64,000 nucleotides of DNA from NCBI GenBank assembly GCA_036172665.1, contig CM069872.1:25920001-25984000 (forward strand), read 5' to 3'. This stretch comes from Prosopocoilus inquinatus. Lineage: Eukaryota; Arthropoda; Insecta; Coleoptera; Lucanidae. Below are positions 37,501-51,594 of this stretch, piece after piece (within the stretch, counting starts at the first letter, position 1; each line of letters starts with the position of its first letter). Below the pieces are notes generated by a model. The model searched no databases. It had not been told where the DNA came from and saw only the letters and a list, made by a program, of their open reading frames with translations. The position numbers and the translations under genes were made by a program.

Positions 37501-39960
37501 CTCTAATGTGAGAAACGAAATTTTCGGACGTAGCAGAAGCTGTAAATAGTTTTAAACGAAACAACACGCATTAGCGTTGTTCCTGTGATGTATCTAATCG
37601 ATCCTTACTTATCTATCATGTTATTTGACGTTTGGATGGACTCCAGTAACCCTGACGTGAGATACGAAGTTCTCGGACGCAGCAGAAGCTGGAAATAGTT
37701 TTAAACGAAACAACACGCATTAGCGTTGTTCCTGTGATGTATCTAATCGATCCTTACTCATCTATCATGTTATTTGGCGTTTCGATGGACTCCAGTAACT
37801 CTGATGTGAGATACAAAGTTATCGGACGCAGCAGAAGCTGGAAATAGTTTTGAACGAAACAACACGTATTAGCGTTGTTCCTGTGATGTATCTAAACGAT
37901 CCTTACTTATCTAACATGTTATTTGCCGTTTGGATGGACTCCAGTAACTCTGAAGTGAGATGCGACGTTTTCGGACGCAGCAGAAGCTGGAAATAGTTTT
38001 AAACGAAACAACACGTATTAGCGTTGTTCCTGTGATGTATCTAATCGATCCTTACTCATCTATCATGTTATTTGACGTTTGGACGGACTCCAGTACCTCT
38101 GATGAGAGATACAAAGTTCTCGGACGCAGTAGAAGCTGGAAATAGTTTTAAACGAAACAACACGCATTAGCGTTGTTCCTGTGATGTATCTAATCGATCC
38201 TTACTCATCTATCATGTTATTTGGCGTTTCGATGGACTCCAGTAGCTCTGATGTGAGATACGACGTTTTTGGACGCAGCAGGAGCTGGAAATAGTTTTAA
38301 ACGAAACAACACGTATTAGCGTTGTTCCTGTGCTGTATCTAATCGATCCTTACTCATCTATCATGTTATTTGGCGTTTCGATGGACTCCAGTAGCTCTGA
38401 TGTGAGATACGACGTTTTCGGACGCAGCAGAAGCTGGAAATAGTTTTAAACGAAACAACACGCATTAGCGTCTTTCCTGTGATGTATCTAATCGATCCTT
38501 ACTCATCTATCATGTTATTTGACGTTTGGACGGACTCCAGTAACTCTGATGTGAGATACAATGTTATCGGACGCAGCAGAAGCTGGAAATAGTTTTGATC
38601 GAAACAACACGTATTAGCGTTGTTCCTGTGATGTATCTAAACGATCCTTACTTATCTAACATGTTATTTGACGTTTGGATGGACTCCAGTAAGTCTGATG
38701 TGAGATACAAAGTTATCGGACGCAGCAGAAGCTGGAAATAGTTTTGAACGAAACAACACGTATTAGCGTTGTTCCTGTGATGTATCTAAACGATCCTTAC
38801 TTATCTAACATGTTATTTGACGTTTGGATGGACTCCAGTAAGTCTGATGTGAGTTACAAAGTTTTTGGACGCAGCAGGAGCTAGAAATAGTTTTAAGCGA
38901 AACAACACGTATTAGCGTTGTTCCTGTGCTGTATCTAATCGATCCTTACTTATCTATCATGTTATTTGACGTTTCGATGGACTCCAGTAACTCTGATGTG
39001 AGATACGACGTTTTCGGACGCAGCAGAAGCTGGAAATAGTTTTAAACGAAACAACACGTATTAGCGTTGTTCCTGTGATGTATCTAATCGATCCTTACTC
39101 ATCTCTCATGTTATTTGACGTTTGGATGGACTCCAGTAACTCTGATGCGAGATACGAAATGTTCGGACGCAGCAGCAGCTGGAAATAGTTTTAAAGGAAA
39201 CAACACATATTAGCGTTGTTCCTGTGATGTAACTAATCGATCCTTACTCATATATCATGTTATTTGACGTTTGGACGGACTCCAGTAACTCTGATGAGAG
39301 ATACAAAGTTTTTGGACGCAGCAGGAGCTAGAAATAGTTTTAAACGAAACAACACGTATTAGCGTTGTTCCTGTGCTGTATCTAATCGATCCTTACTTAT
39401 CTATCATGTTATTTGACGTTTCGATGGACTCAAGTAACTCTGATGTGAGATACGACGTTTTCGGACGCAGCAGAAGCTGGAAATAGTTTTAAACGAAACA
39501 ACACGTATTAGCGTTGTACCTGTGATGTATCTAATCGATCCTTACTCATCTATCATGTTATTTGACGTTTGGATGGACTCCAGTAACTCTGATGTGAGAT
39601 ACGAAATGTTCGGACGCAGCAGCAGCTGGAAATAGTTTTCAGCGAAACAACACGCATTAGCGTTGTTCCTGTGATGTATCTAATCGATCCTTACTCATCT
39701 GTCATGTTATTTGGCGTTTCGATGGACTCCAGTAACTTTGATGTGAGTTACGAAGTTCTCGGACGCAGCTGAAGCTAGAAATAGTTTTAAACGAAACAAC
39801 ACGCATTAGCGTTGTTCCTGTGATGTATCTAAACGATCCTTACTTATCTATAATGTTATTTGACGTTTCGATGGACTCCAGTAAGTCTGATGTGAGATAC
39901 AAAGTTTTTGGACGCAGCAGGAGCTGGAAATAGTTTTAAACGAAACAGCTCGCATTAGCG
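28576..39960 (+). repeat. 16-monomer HOR array (2384-bp period, with 17-monomer variants)
   Basis: The rare allele TTTTAAGCG following GAGTTACAAAG is found with AAGCG at 29061, 31594, 33978, 36362 and 38895. The spacings are 2533, 2384, 2384 and 2533 bp, that is 17, 16, 16 and 17 monomers. Each unit carries the same ordered alleles: CTCATCTCTCATG, TAACTAATCG with CTCATATATC, GGACTCAAGTAAC, GTTCAGACG, the GACGCAGCTGAAGC monomer, and (from the second unit) AACAGCTCGC, AATGTGAGAAACG with GGACGTAGC, TAACCCTGACG, and GATGCGACG followed by the GCAGTAG monomer. The two 17-monomer units differ by substitution of two monomers for one. The array ends after the AACAGCTCGC monomer near 39.95 kb. Confidence 0.9.
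31594..33977 (+). repeat. Canonical 16-monomer HOR unit (2384 bp)
   Basis: This unit and the next (33978-36361) have the same length and the same order of allele-marked monomers, with isolated differences such as GATTCTTACTC near 33130 in place of GATCCTTACTC. The GGACGCAGGAGAAG allele near 32161 is shared by the units up to about 36.9 kb but reverts to GGACGCAGCAGAAG in the last partial unit near 39464, so the rightmost unit has diverged. Confidence 0.85.
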
Positions 39961-42900
39961 TTGTTCCTGTGATGTATCTAATCGATCCTTACTCACCTGT
40001 CATGTCATTTGGCGTTTCGATGGACTCCAATAACTTTGATGTGAGTTACGAAGTTCTCGGACGCAGCTGAAGCTAGAAATAGTTTTAAACGAAACAACAC
40101 GCATTAGCGTTGTTCCTGTGATGTATCTAATCGATCCTTACTAATCTATCATGTTATTTGGCGTTTCGATGGACTCCAGTAACTCTGATGTGAGATACGA
40201 CGTTTTCGGTCGCAGCAGCAGCTGGAAATAGTTCTAAACGAAACAACACATATTAGCGTTGTTCCTGTAATGTATCTAATCGATCCTTACTCATCTATCA
40301 TATTATTTGACGTTTGGACGGACTCCAGTAACTCTGATGTGAGATACAAAGTTATCGGACGCAGCAGAAGCTTGAAATAGTTTTGAACGAAACAACACGT
40401 ATTAGCGTTGTTCCTGTGCTGTATCTAATCGATCCTTACTCATCTATCATGTTATTTGGCGTTTCGATGGACTCCAGTAGCTCTGATGTGAGATACGACG
40501 TTTTTGGACGCAGCAGGAGCTGGAAATAATTTTAAACGAAACAACACGTATTAGCGTTGTTCCTGTGCTGTATCTAATCGATCCTTACTCATCTATCATG
40601 TTATTTGGCGTTTCGATGGACTCCAGTAGCTCTGATGTGAGATACGAAGTTTTCGGACGCAGCAGAAGCTGGAAATAGTTTTAAATGATACAACACGTAT
40701 TAGCGTTGTTCCTGTGATGTATCTAATCGATCCTTACTCATCTATCATGTTATTTGACGTTTGGATGGACTCCAGTAACTCTGATGTGAGATACGAAATG
40801 TTCGGACGCAGCAGCAGCTGGAAGTAGTTTTGAGCGAAACAACACGCATTAGCGTTGTTCCTGTGATGTATCTAATCGATCCTTACTCATCTGTCATGTT
40901 ATTTGGCGTTTCGATGGACTCCAGTAACATTGATGTGAGTTACGAAGTTCTCGGACGCAGCTGAAGCTAGAAATAGTTTTAAACGAAACAACACGCATTA
41001 GCGTTGTTCCTGTGATGTATCTAATCGATCCTTACTTATCTATCATGTTATTTGACGTTTGGATGGACTCCAGTAACCCTGACGTGAGATACGAAGTTCT
41101 CGGACGCAGCAGAAGCTGGAAATAGTTTTAAACGAAACAACACGCATTAGCGTTGTTCCTGTGATGTATCTAATCGATCCTTACTCATCTATCATGTTAT
41201 TTGGCGTTTCGATGGACTCCAGTAACTCTGATGTGAGATACAAAGTTATCGGACGCAGCAGAAGCTGGAAATAGTTTTGAACGAAACAACACGTATTAGC
41301 GTTGTTCCTGTGATGTATCTAAACGATCCTTACTTATCTAACATGTTATTTGCCGTTTGGATGGACTCCAGTAACTCTGATGTGAGATGCGACGTTTTCG
41401 GACGCAGCAGAAGCTGGAAATAGTTTTAAACGAAACAACACGTATTAGCGTTGTTCCTGTGATGTATCTAAACGATCCTTACTCATCTATCATGTTATTT
41501 GACGTTTGGACGGACTCCAGTACCTCTGATGAGAGATACAAAGTTCTCGGACGCAGTAGAAGCTGGAAATAGTTTTGAACGAAACAACACGTATTAGCGT
41601 TTTTCCTGTGATGTATCTAAAGGATCCTTACTTATCTAACATGTTATTTGCCGTTTGCATGGACTCCAGTAAGTCTGATGTGAGATACGACGTTTTCGGA
41701 CTCAGCAGAAGCTGGAAATAGTTTTAAACGAAACAACACGCATTAGCGTTGTTCCTGTGATGTATCTAATCGATCCTTACTCATCTATCATGTTATTTGG
41801 CGTTTCGATGGACTCCAGTAGCTCTGATGTGAGATACGACGTTTTTGGACGCAGCAGGAGCTGGAAATAGTTTTAAACGAAACAACACGTATTAGCGTTG
41901 TTCCTGTGCTGTATCTAATCGATCCTTACTCACCTATCATGTTATTTGGCGTTTCGATGGACTCCAGTAGCTCTGATGTGAGATACGACGTTTTCGGACG
42001 CAGCAGAAGCTGGAAATAGTTTTAAACGAAACAACACGCATTAGCGTCTTTCCTGTGATGTATCTAATCGATCCTTACTCATCTATCATGTTATTTGACG
42101 TTTGGAAGGACTCCAGTAACTCTGATGTGAGATACAATGTTATCGGACGCAGCAGAAGCTGGAAATAGTTTTGAACGAAACAACACGTATTAGCGTTGTT
42201 CCTGTGATGTATCTAAACGATCCTTACTTATCTAACATGTTATTTGACGTTTGGATGGACTCCAGTAAGTCTGATGTAAGATACAAAGTTATCGGACGCA
42301 GCAGAAGCTGGAAATAGTTTTGAACGAAACAACACGTATTAGCGTTGTTCCTGTGATGTATCTAAACGATCCTTACTTATCTAACATGTTATTTGACGTT
42401 TGGATGCACTCCAGTAAGTCTGATGTGAGTTACAAAGTTTTTGGACGCAGCAGGAGCTAGAAATAGTTTTAAACGAAACAACACGTATTAGCGTTGTTCC
42501 TGTGCTGTATCTAATCGATCCTTACTTATCTATCATGTTATTTGACGTTTCGATGGACTCCAGTAACTCTGATGTGAGATACGACGTTTTCGGACGCAGC
42601 AGAAGCTGGAAATAGTTTTAAACGAAACAACACGTATTAGCGTTGTTCCTGTGATGTATCTAATCGATCCTTACTCATCTATCATGTTATTTGACGTTTG
42701 GGTGGACTCCAGTAACTCTGATGTGAGATACGAAATGTTCGGACGCAGCAGCAGCTGGAAATAGTTTTAAGCGAAACAACACGCATTAGCGTTGTTCCTG
42801 TGATGTATCTAATCGATCCTTACTCATCTGTCATGTTATTTGGAGTTTCGATGGACTCCAGTAACTTTGATGTGAGTTACGAAGTTCTCGGACGCAGCTG

Positions 42901-45900
42901 AAGCTAGAAATAGTTTTAAACGAAACAACACGCATTAGCGTTGTTCCTGTGATGTATCTAAACGATCCTTACTTATCTATCATGTTATTTGACGTTTCGA
43001 TGGACTCCAGTAAGTCTGATGTGAGATACAAAGTTTTTGGACGCAGCAGGAGCTGGAAATAGTTTTAAACGAAACAGCTCGCATTAGCGTTGTTCCTGTG
43101 ATGTATCTAATCGATCCTTACTCACCTGTCATGTCATTTGGCGTTTCGATGGACTCCAATAACTTTGATGTGAGTTACGAAGTTCTCGGACGCAGCTGAA
43201 CCTAGAAATAGTTTTAAACGAAACAACACGCACTAGCGTTGTTCCTGTGATGTATCTAATCGATCCTTACTCATCTATCATGTTATTTGACGTTTGGGTG
43301 GACTCCAGTAACTCTGATGTGAGATACGAAATGTTCGGACGCAGCAGCAGCTGGAAATAGTTTTAAGCGAAACAACACGCATTAGCGTTGTTCCTGTGAT
43401 GTATCTAATCGATTCTTACTCATCTGTCATGTTATTTGGAGTTTCGATGGACTCCAGTAACTTTGATGTGAGTTACGAAGTTCTCGGACGCAGCTGAAGC
43501 TAGAAATAGTTTTAAACGAAACAACACGCATTAGCGTTGTTCCTGTGATGTATCTAAACGATCCTTACTTATCTATCATGTTATTTGACGTTTCGATGGA
43601 CTCCAGTAACTCTGATGTGAGATACGACGTTTTCGGACGCAGCAGAAGCTGGAAATAGTTTTAAACGAAACAACACGTATTAGCGTTGTTCCTGTGATGT
43701 ATCTAATCGATCCTTACTCATCTATCATGTTATTTGACGTTTGGGTGGACTCCAGTAACTCTGATGTGAGATACGAAATGTTCGGACGCAGCAGCAGCTG
43801 GAAATAGTTTTAAGCGAAACAACACGCATTAGCGTTGTTCCTGTGATGTATCTAATCGATCCTTACTCATCTGTCATGTTATTTGGAGTTTCGATGGACT
43901 CCAGTAACTTTGATGTGAGTTACGAAGTTCTCGGACGCAGCTGAAGCTAGAAATAGTTTTAAACGAAACAACACGCATTAGCGTTGTTCCTGTGATGTAT
44001 CTAAACGATCCTTACTTATCTATCATGTTATTTGACGTTTCGATGGACTCCAGTAAGTCTGATGTGAGATACAAAGTTTTTGGACGCAGCAGGAGCTGGA
44101 AATAGTTTTAAACGAAACAGCTCGCATTAGCGTTGTTCCTGTGATGTATCTAATCGATCCTTACTCACCTGTCATGTCATTTGGCGTTTCGATGGACTCC
44201 AATAACTTTGATGTGAGTTACGAAGTTCTCGGACGCAGCTGAACCTAGAAATAGTTTTAAACGAAACAACACGCACTAGCGTTGTTCCTGTGATGTATCT
44301 AATCGATCCTTACTAATCTATCATGTTATTTGGCGTTTCGATGGACTCCAGTAACTCTGATGTGAGATACGACGTTTTCGGTCGCAGCAGCAGCTGGAAA
44401 TAGTTCTAAACGAAACAACACATATTAGCGTTGTTCCTGTAATGTATCTAATCGATCCTTACTCATCTATCATGTTATTTGACGTTTGGACGGACTCCAG
44501 TAACTCTGATGTGAGATACAAAGTTATCGGACGCAGCAGAAGCTGGAAATAGTTTTGAACGAAACAACACGTATTAGCGTTGTTCCTGTGCTGTATCTAA
44601 TCGATCCTTCCTCATCTATCATGTTATTTGGCGTTTCGATGGACTCCAGTAGCTCTGATGTGAGATACGACGTTTTTGGACGCAGCAGAAGCTGGAAATA
44701 GTTTTAAACGAAACAACACGTATTAGCGTTGTTCCTGTGCTGTATCTAATCGATCCTTACACATCTATCATGTTATTTGGCGTTTCGATGGACTCCAGTA
44801 GCTCTGATGTGAGATACGACGTTTTCGGACGCAGCAGAAGCTGGAAATAGTTTTAAACGAAACAACACATATTAGCGTTGTTCCTGTGATGTAACTAATC
44901 GATCCTTACTCATATATCATGTTATTTGACGTTTGGACGGACTCCAGTAACTCTGATGAGAGATACAAAGTTTTCGGTCGCAGCAGCAGCTGGAAATAGT
45001 TCTAAACGAAACAACACATATTAGCGTTGTTCCTGTAATGTATCTAATCGATCCTTACTCATCTATCATGTTATTTGACGTTTGGACGGACTCCAGTAAC
45101 TCTGATGTGAGATACAAAGTTATCGGACGCAGCAGAAGCTGGAAATAGTTTTGAACGAAACAACACGTATTAGCGTTGTTCCTGTGCTGTATCTAATCGA
45201 TCCTTACTTATCTATCATGTTATTTGACGTTCCGATGGACTCCAGTAACTCTAATGTGAGAAACGAAATTTTCGGACGCAGCAGAAGCTGGAAATAGTTT
45301 TAAACGAAACAACACGCATTAGCGTTGTTCCTGTGCTGTATCTAATCGATCCTTACTTATCTATCATGTTATTTGACATTTCGAAGGACTCCAGTAATTC
45401 TGATGTGAGATACGACGTTTTCGGACGCAGCAGAAGCTGGAAATAGTTTTGAACGAAACAACACGTATTAGCGTTGTTCCTGTGATGTATCTAATCGATC
45501 CTTACTCATCTATCATGTTATTTGACGTTTCGATGGACTCCAGTAGCTCTGATGTGAGAAACGAAATTTTCGGACGCAGCAGAAGCTGGAAATAGTTTTA
45601 AACGAAACAACACGCATTAGCGTTGTTCCTGTGCTGTATCTAATCGATCCTTACTTATCTATCATGTTATTTGATATTTCGATGGACTCCAGTAACTCTG
45701 ATGTGAGATACGACGTTTTCGGACGCAGCAGAAGCTGGAAATAGTTTTAAACGAAACAACACGTATTAGCGTTGTTCCTGTGCTGTATCTAATCGATCCT
45801 TACTCATCTATAATGTTATTTGGCGTTTCGATGGACTCCAGTAACTCTGATGTGAGATACGACGTTTTCGGACGCAGCAGAAGCTGGAAATAGTTTTAAA

Positions 45901-48370
45901 CGAAACAACACGTATTAGCGTTGTTCCTGTGATGTATCTAATCGATCCTTACTCATCTATCCTGTTATTTGACGTTTGGACGAACTCCAGTAACTCTGAT
46001 GAGAGATACGACGTTTTCGGACGCAGCAGAAGCTGGAAATAGTTTTAAACGAGACAACACGCATTAGCGTTGTTCCTGTGATATATCTAATCGATCCTTA
46101 CTCATCTATCATGTTATTTGACGTTCCGATGGACTCCAGTAACTCTAATGTGAGAAACGAAATTTTCGGACGCAGCAGAAGCTGGAAATAGTTTTAAACG
46201 GAACAACACGCATTAGCGTTGTTCCTGTGCTGTATCTAATCGATCCTTACTTATCTATCATGTTATTTGACATTTCGATGGACTTCAGTAACTCTGATGT
46301 GAGATACGACGTTTTCGGACGCAGCAGAAGCTGGAAATAGTTTTAAACGAAACAACACGTATTAGCGTTGTTCCTGTGATGTATCTAATCGATCCTTACT
46401 TATCTATCATGTTATTTGACGTTTGGATGGACTCCAGTGACCCTGACGTGAGATATGAAGTTCTCGGACGCAGCAGAAGCTGGAAATAGTTTTAAACGAA
46501 ACAACACCTATTAGCGTTGTTCCTGTAATGTATCTAATCGATCCTTACTCATCTATCATGTTATTTGACGTTTGGACGGACTCCAGTAACTCTGATGTGA
46601 GATACAAAGTTATCGGACGCAGCAGAAGCTGGAAATAGTTTTGAACGAAACAACACGTATTAGCGTTGTTCCTGTGATGTATCTGAACGATCCTTACTTA
46701 TCTAACATGTTATTTGACGTTTGGACGGACTCCAGTACCTCTGATGAGAGATACAAAGTTCTCGGACGCAGTAGAAGCTGGAAATAGTTTTGAACGAAAC
46801 AACACGTATTAGCGTTGTTCCTATGATGTATCTAAACGATCCTTACTTATCTAACATGTTATTTGCCGTTTGCATGGACTCCAGTAAGTCTGATGTGAGA
46901 TACGACGTTTTCGGACGCAGCAGAAGCTGGAAATAGTTTTAAACGAAACAACACGCATTAGCGTTGTTCCTGTGATGTATCTAATCGATCCTTACTCATC
47001 TATCATGTTATTTGGCGTTTCGATGGACTTCAGTAGCTCTGATGTGAGATACGACGTTTTTGGACGCAGCAGGAGCTGGAAATAGTTTTAAACGAAACAA
47101 CACGTATTAGCGTTGTTCCTTTGATGTATCTAATCGATCCTTACTCATCTATCATGTTATTTGACGTTTGGACGGACTCCAGTACCTCTGATGAGAGATA
47201 CAATGTTCTCGGACGCAGTAGAAGCTGGAAATAGTTTTGAACGAAACAACACGTATTAGCGTTGTTCCTGTGATGTATCTAATCGATCCTTACTTATCTA
47301 TCATGTTATTTGACGTTTGGATGGACTCCAGTAAGTCTGATGTGAGATACGACGTTTTCGGACGTAGCAGAAGCTGGAAATAGTTTTAAACGAAACAACA
47401 CGCACTAGCGTTGTTCCTGTGATGTATCTAATCGATCCTTACTCATCTATCATGTTATTTGGCGTTTCGATGGACTCCAGTAGCTCTGATGTGAGATACG
47501 ACGTCTTTGGACGCAGCAGGAGCTGGAAATAGTTTTAAAAGAAACAACACGTATTAGCGTTGTTCCTGTGCTGTATCTAATCGATCCTTACTCATCTATC
47601 ATGTTATTTGGCGTTTCGATGGACTCCAGTAGCTCTGATGTGAGATACGACATTTTCGGACGCAGCAGAAGCTGGAAATAGTTTTAAACGAAACAACACG
47701 CATTAGCGTCTTTCCTGTGATGTATCTAATCGATCCTTACTCATCTATCATGTTATTTGACGTTTGGACGGACTCCAGTAACTCTGATGTGAGATACAAT
47801 GTTATCGGACGCAGCAGAAGCTGGAAATAGTTTTGAACGAAACAACACGTATTAGCGTTGTTCCTGTGATGTATCTAAACGATCCTTACTTATCTAACAT
47901 TTTATTTGACGTTTGGATGGACTCCAGTAAGTCTGATGTGAGATACAAAGTTTTTGGACGCAGCAGAAGCTAGAAATAGTTTTAAACGAAACAACACGTA
48001 TTAGCGTTGTTCCTGTAATGTATCTAATCGATCCTTACTCATCTATCATGTTATTTGACGTTTGGACGGACTCCAGTAACTCTGATGTGAGATACAAAGT
48101 TATCGGACGCAGCAGAAGCTGGAAATAGTTTTGAACGAAACAACACGTATTAGCGTTGTTCCTGTGATGTATCTAAACGATCCTTACTTATCTAACATGT
48201 TATTTGACGTTTGGATGGACTCCAGTATGTCTGATGTGAGTTACAAAGTTTTTGGACGCAGCAGGAGCTAGAAATAGTTTTAAACGAAACAACACGTATT
48301 AGCGTTGTTCCTGTGATGTATCTAAACGATCCTTACTTATCTAACATGTTATTTGCCGTTTGCATGGACT
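39961..48370 (+). repeat. Second mosaic satellite region
   Basis: Allele-marked monomers known from neighbouring HORs recur here in reshuffled order. Alleles mostly or only found here include CTCACCTGTCATGTC near 39992, 43122 and 44164; GTTTGGGTGG near 42699, 43294 and 43741; and GAACCTAG at 43198 and 44241. A GACATTTCG or GATATTTCG allele appears near 45374, 45674 and 46270. Monomers with AATGTGAGAAACGAAAT occur in 45.2-46.2 kb. Register is exact: GAAATAG ends at 41572 and 49469 are 53 x 149 apart. No non-satellite sequence occurs. Confidence 0.85.
42200..44270 (+). repeat. Seven-monomer duplication with a four-plus-three insertion pattern
   Basis: GATACGAAATG monomers are marked at 42732, 43328 and 43775, spacings of 596 (four monomers) and 447 (three monomers), together 1043 bp or seven monomers. 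The GAACCTAG mark at 43198 and 44241 gives the same 1043-bp spacing. The seven-monomer period equals that of the HOR near 55-57 kb, although the member monomers differ. Confidence 0.75.
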
Positions 48371-51060
48371 CCAGTAAGTCTGATGTGAGATACGACGTTT
48401 TCGGACGCAGCAGAAGCTGGAAATAGTTTTAAACGAAACAACACGCATTAGCGTTGTTCCTGTGATGTATCTAATCGATCCTTACTTATCTATCATGTTA
48501 TTTGACGTTTGGACGGACTCCAGTAACTCTGATGAGAGATACGACGTTTTCGGACGCAGCAGAAGCTGGAAATAGTTTTAAACGAGACAACACGCATTAG
48601 CGTTGTTCCTGTGATGTATCTAATCGATCCTTACTCATCTATCATGTTATTTGGCGTTTCGATGGACTCCAGTAACTCTAATGTGAGAAACGAAATTTTC
48701 GGACGCAGCAGAAGCTGGAAATAGTTTTAAACGAAACAACACGCATTAGCGTTGTTCCTGTGATGTATCTAATCGATCCTTACTTATCTATCATGTTATT
48801 TGACGTTTGGATGGACTCCAGTAACCCTGACGTGAGATACGAAGTTCTCGGACGCAGCAGAAGCTGGAAATAGTTTTAAACGAAACAACACGCATTAGCG
48901 TTGTTCCTGTGATGTATCTAATCGATCCTTACTCATCTATCATGTTATTTGGCGTTTCGATGGACTCCAGTAACTCTGATGTGAGATACAAAGTTATCGG
49001 ACGCAGCAGAAGCTGGAAATAGTTTTGAACGAAACAACACGTATTAGCGTTGTTCCTGTGATGTATCTAAACGATCCTTACTTATCTAACATGTTATTTG
49101 ACGTTTGGATGGACTCCAGTAAGTCTGATGTGAGATACAAAGTTTTTGGACGCAGCAGGAGTTAGAAATAGTTTTAAACGAAACAACACGTATTAGCGTT
49201 GTTCCTGTGCTGTATCTAATCGATCCTTACTTATCTATCATGTTATTTGACGTTTCGATGGACTCCAGTAACTCTGATGTGAGATGCGACGTTTTCGGAC
49301 GCAGCAGAAGCTGGAAATAGTTTTAAACGAAACAACACGTATTAGCGTTCTTCCTGTGATGTATCTAATCGATCCTTACTCATCTATTATGTTATTTGAC
49401 GTTTGGACGGACTCCAGTACCTCTGATGAGAGATACAAAGTTCTCGGACGCAGTAGAAGCTGGAAATAGTTTTGAACGAAACAACACGTATTAGCGTTGT
49501 TCCTGTGATGTATCTAAACGATCCTTACTCATCTATCATGTTATTTGGCGTTTCGATGGACTCCAGTAGCTCTGATGTGAGATACGACGTTTTTGGACGC
49601 AGCAGGAGCTGGAAATAGTTTTAAACGAAACAACACGTATTAGCGTTGTTCCTGTGCTGTATCTAATCGATCCTTACTCATCTATCATGTTATTTGGCGT
49701 TTCGATGGACTCCAGTAGCTCTGATGTGAGATACGACGTTTTCGGACGCAGCAGAAGCTGGAAATAGTTTTAAACGAAACAACACGCATTAGCGTTGTTC
49801 CTGTGATGTATCTAATCGATCCTTACTTATCTATCATGTTATTTGACGTTTGGACGGACTCCAGTAACTCTGATGAGAGATACGACGTTTTCGGACGCAG
49901 CAGAAGCTGGAAATAGTTTTAAACGAGACAACACGCATTAGCGTTGTTCCTGTGATGTATCTAATCGATCCTTACTCATCTATCATGTTATTTGACGTTT
50001 CGATGGACTCCAGTAACTCTAATGTGAGAAACGAAATTTTCGGACGCAGCAGAAGCTGGAAATAGTTTTAAACGAAACAACACGCATTAGCGTTGTTCCT
50101 GTGATGTATCTAATCGATCCTTACTTATCTATCATGTTATTTGACGTTTGGATGGACTCCAGTAACCCTGACGTGAGATACGAAGTTCTCGGACGCAGCA
50201 GAAGCTGGAAATAGTTTTAAACGAAACAACACGCATTAGCGTTGTTTCTGTGATGTATCTAATCGATCCTTACTCATCTATCATGTTATTTGGCGTTTCG
50301 ATGGACTCCAGTAACTCTGATGTGAGATACAAAGTTATCGGACGCAGCAGAAGCTGGAAATAGTTTTGAACGAAACAACACGTATTAGCGTTGTTCCTGT
50401 GATGTATCTAAACGATCCTTACTTATCTAACATGTTATTTGACGTTTGGATGGACTCCAGTAAGTCTGATGTGAGATACAAAGTTTTTGGACGCAGCAGG
50501 AGTTAGAAATAGTTTTAAACGAAACAACACGTATTAGCGTTGTTCCTGTGCTGTATCTAATCGATCCTTACTTATCTATCATGTTATTTGACGTTTCGAT
50601 GGACTCCAGTAACTCTGATGTGAGATGCGACGTTTTCGGACGCAGCAGAAGCTGGAAATAGTTTTAAACGAAACAACACGTATTAGCGTTCTTCCTGTGA
50701 TGTATCTAATCGATCCTTACTCATCTATTATGTTATTTGACGTTTGGACGGACTCCAGTACCTCTGATGAGAGATACAAAGTTCTCGGACGCAGTAGAAG
50801 CTGGAAATAGTTTTGAACGAAACAACACGTATTAGCGTTGTTCCTGTGATGTATCTAAACGATCCTTACTCATCTATCATGTTATTTGGCGTTTCGATGG
50901 ACTCCAGTAGCTCTGATGTGAGATACGACGTTTTTGGACGCAGCAGGAGCTGGAAATAGTTTTAAACGAAACAACACGTATTAGCGTTGTTCCTGTGCTG
51001 TATCTAATCGATCCTTACTCATCTATCATGTTATTTGGCGTTTCGATGGACTCCAGTAGC
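48371..51060 (+). repeat. Tandem duplication of a nine-monomer unit (1341 bp)
   Basis: The units at about 48371-49711 and 49712-51060 share the alleles TTTTAAACGAGAC (AACGAGAC at 48581 and 49922), AATGTGAGAAACG, TAACCCTGACG, GAGTTAG, GATGCGACG followed by GCGTTCTTCC, and CATCTATTATG. The GATGCGACG monomers end at 49469 and 50810, exactly 9 x 149 apart. Small differences include GGCGTTTCG near 48652 against GACGTTTCG near 49994, and GTTGTTTCTG near 50241. A related monomer run appears again after the micro-inversions at 53.3-54.0 and 60.2-61.0 kb. Confidence 0.85.
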
Positions 51061-51594
51061 TCTGATGTGAGACACGACGTTTTCGGACGCAGCAGAAGCT
51101 GGAAATAGTTTTAAACGAAACAACACGCATTAGCGTTGTTCCTGTGATGTATCTAATCGATCCTTACTCATCTATCATGTTATTTGGCGTTTCGATGGAC
51201 TCCAGTAGCTCTGATGTGAGATACGACGTTTTCGGACGCAGCAGAAGCTGGAAATAGTTTTAAACGAAACAACACGCATTAGCGTTGTTCCTGTGATGTA
51301 TCTAATCGATCCTTACTTATCTATCATGTTATTTGACGTTTGGATGGACTCCAGTAAGTCTGATGTGAGATACGACGTTTTTGGACGCAGCAGGAGCTGG
51401 AAATAGTTTTAAACGAAACAACACGTATTAGCGTTGTTCCTGTGCTGTATCTAATCGATCCTTACTCATCTATCATGTTATTTGGCGTTTCGATGGACTC
51501 CAGTAGCTCTGATGTGAGACACGACGTTTTCGGACGCAGCAGAAGCTGGAAATAGTTTTAAACGAAACAACACGCATTAGCGTTGTTCCTGTGA
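51061..51594 (+). repeat. Junction monomers with a three-monomer duplication
   Basis: The GAGACACGAC variant occurs near 51069 and 51516, 447 bp (three monomers) apart, within a run of GGCG/TAGCTCT monomers. The corresponding stretch near 57.9-58.6 kb has one monomer fewer and lacks the GACACG variant. This places the left edge of the 6966-bp duplication at 51595/58561. Confidence 0.75.
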
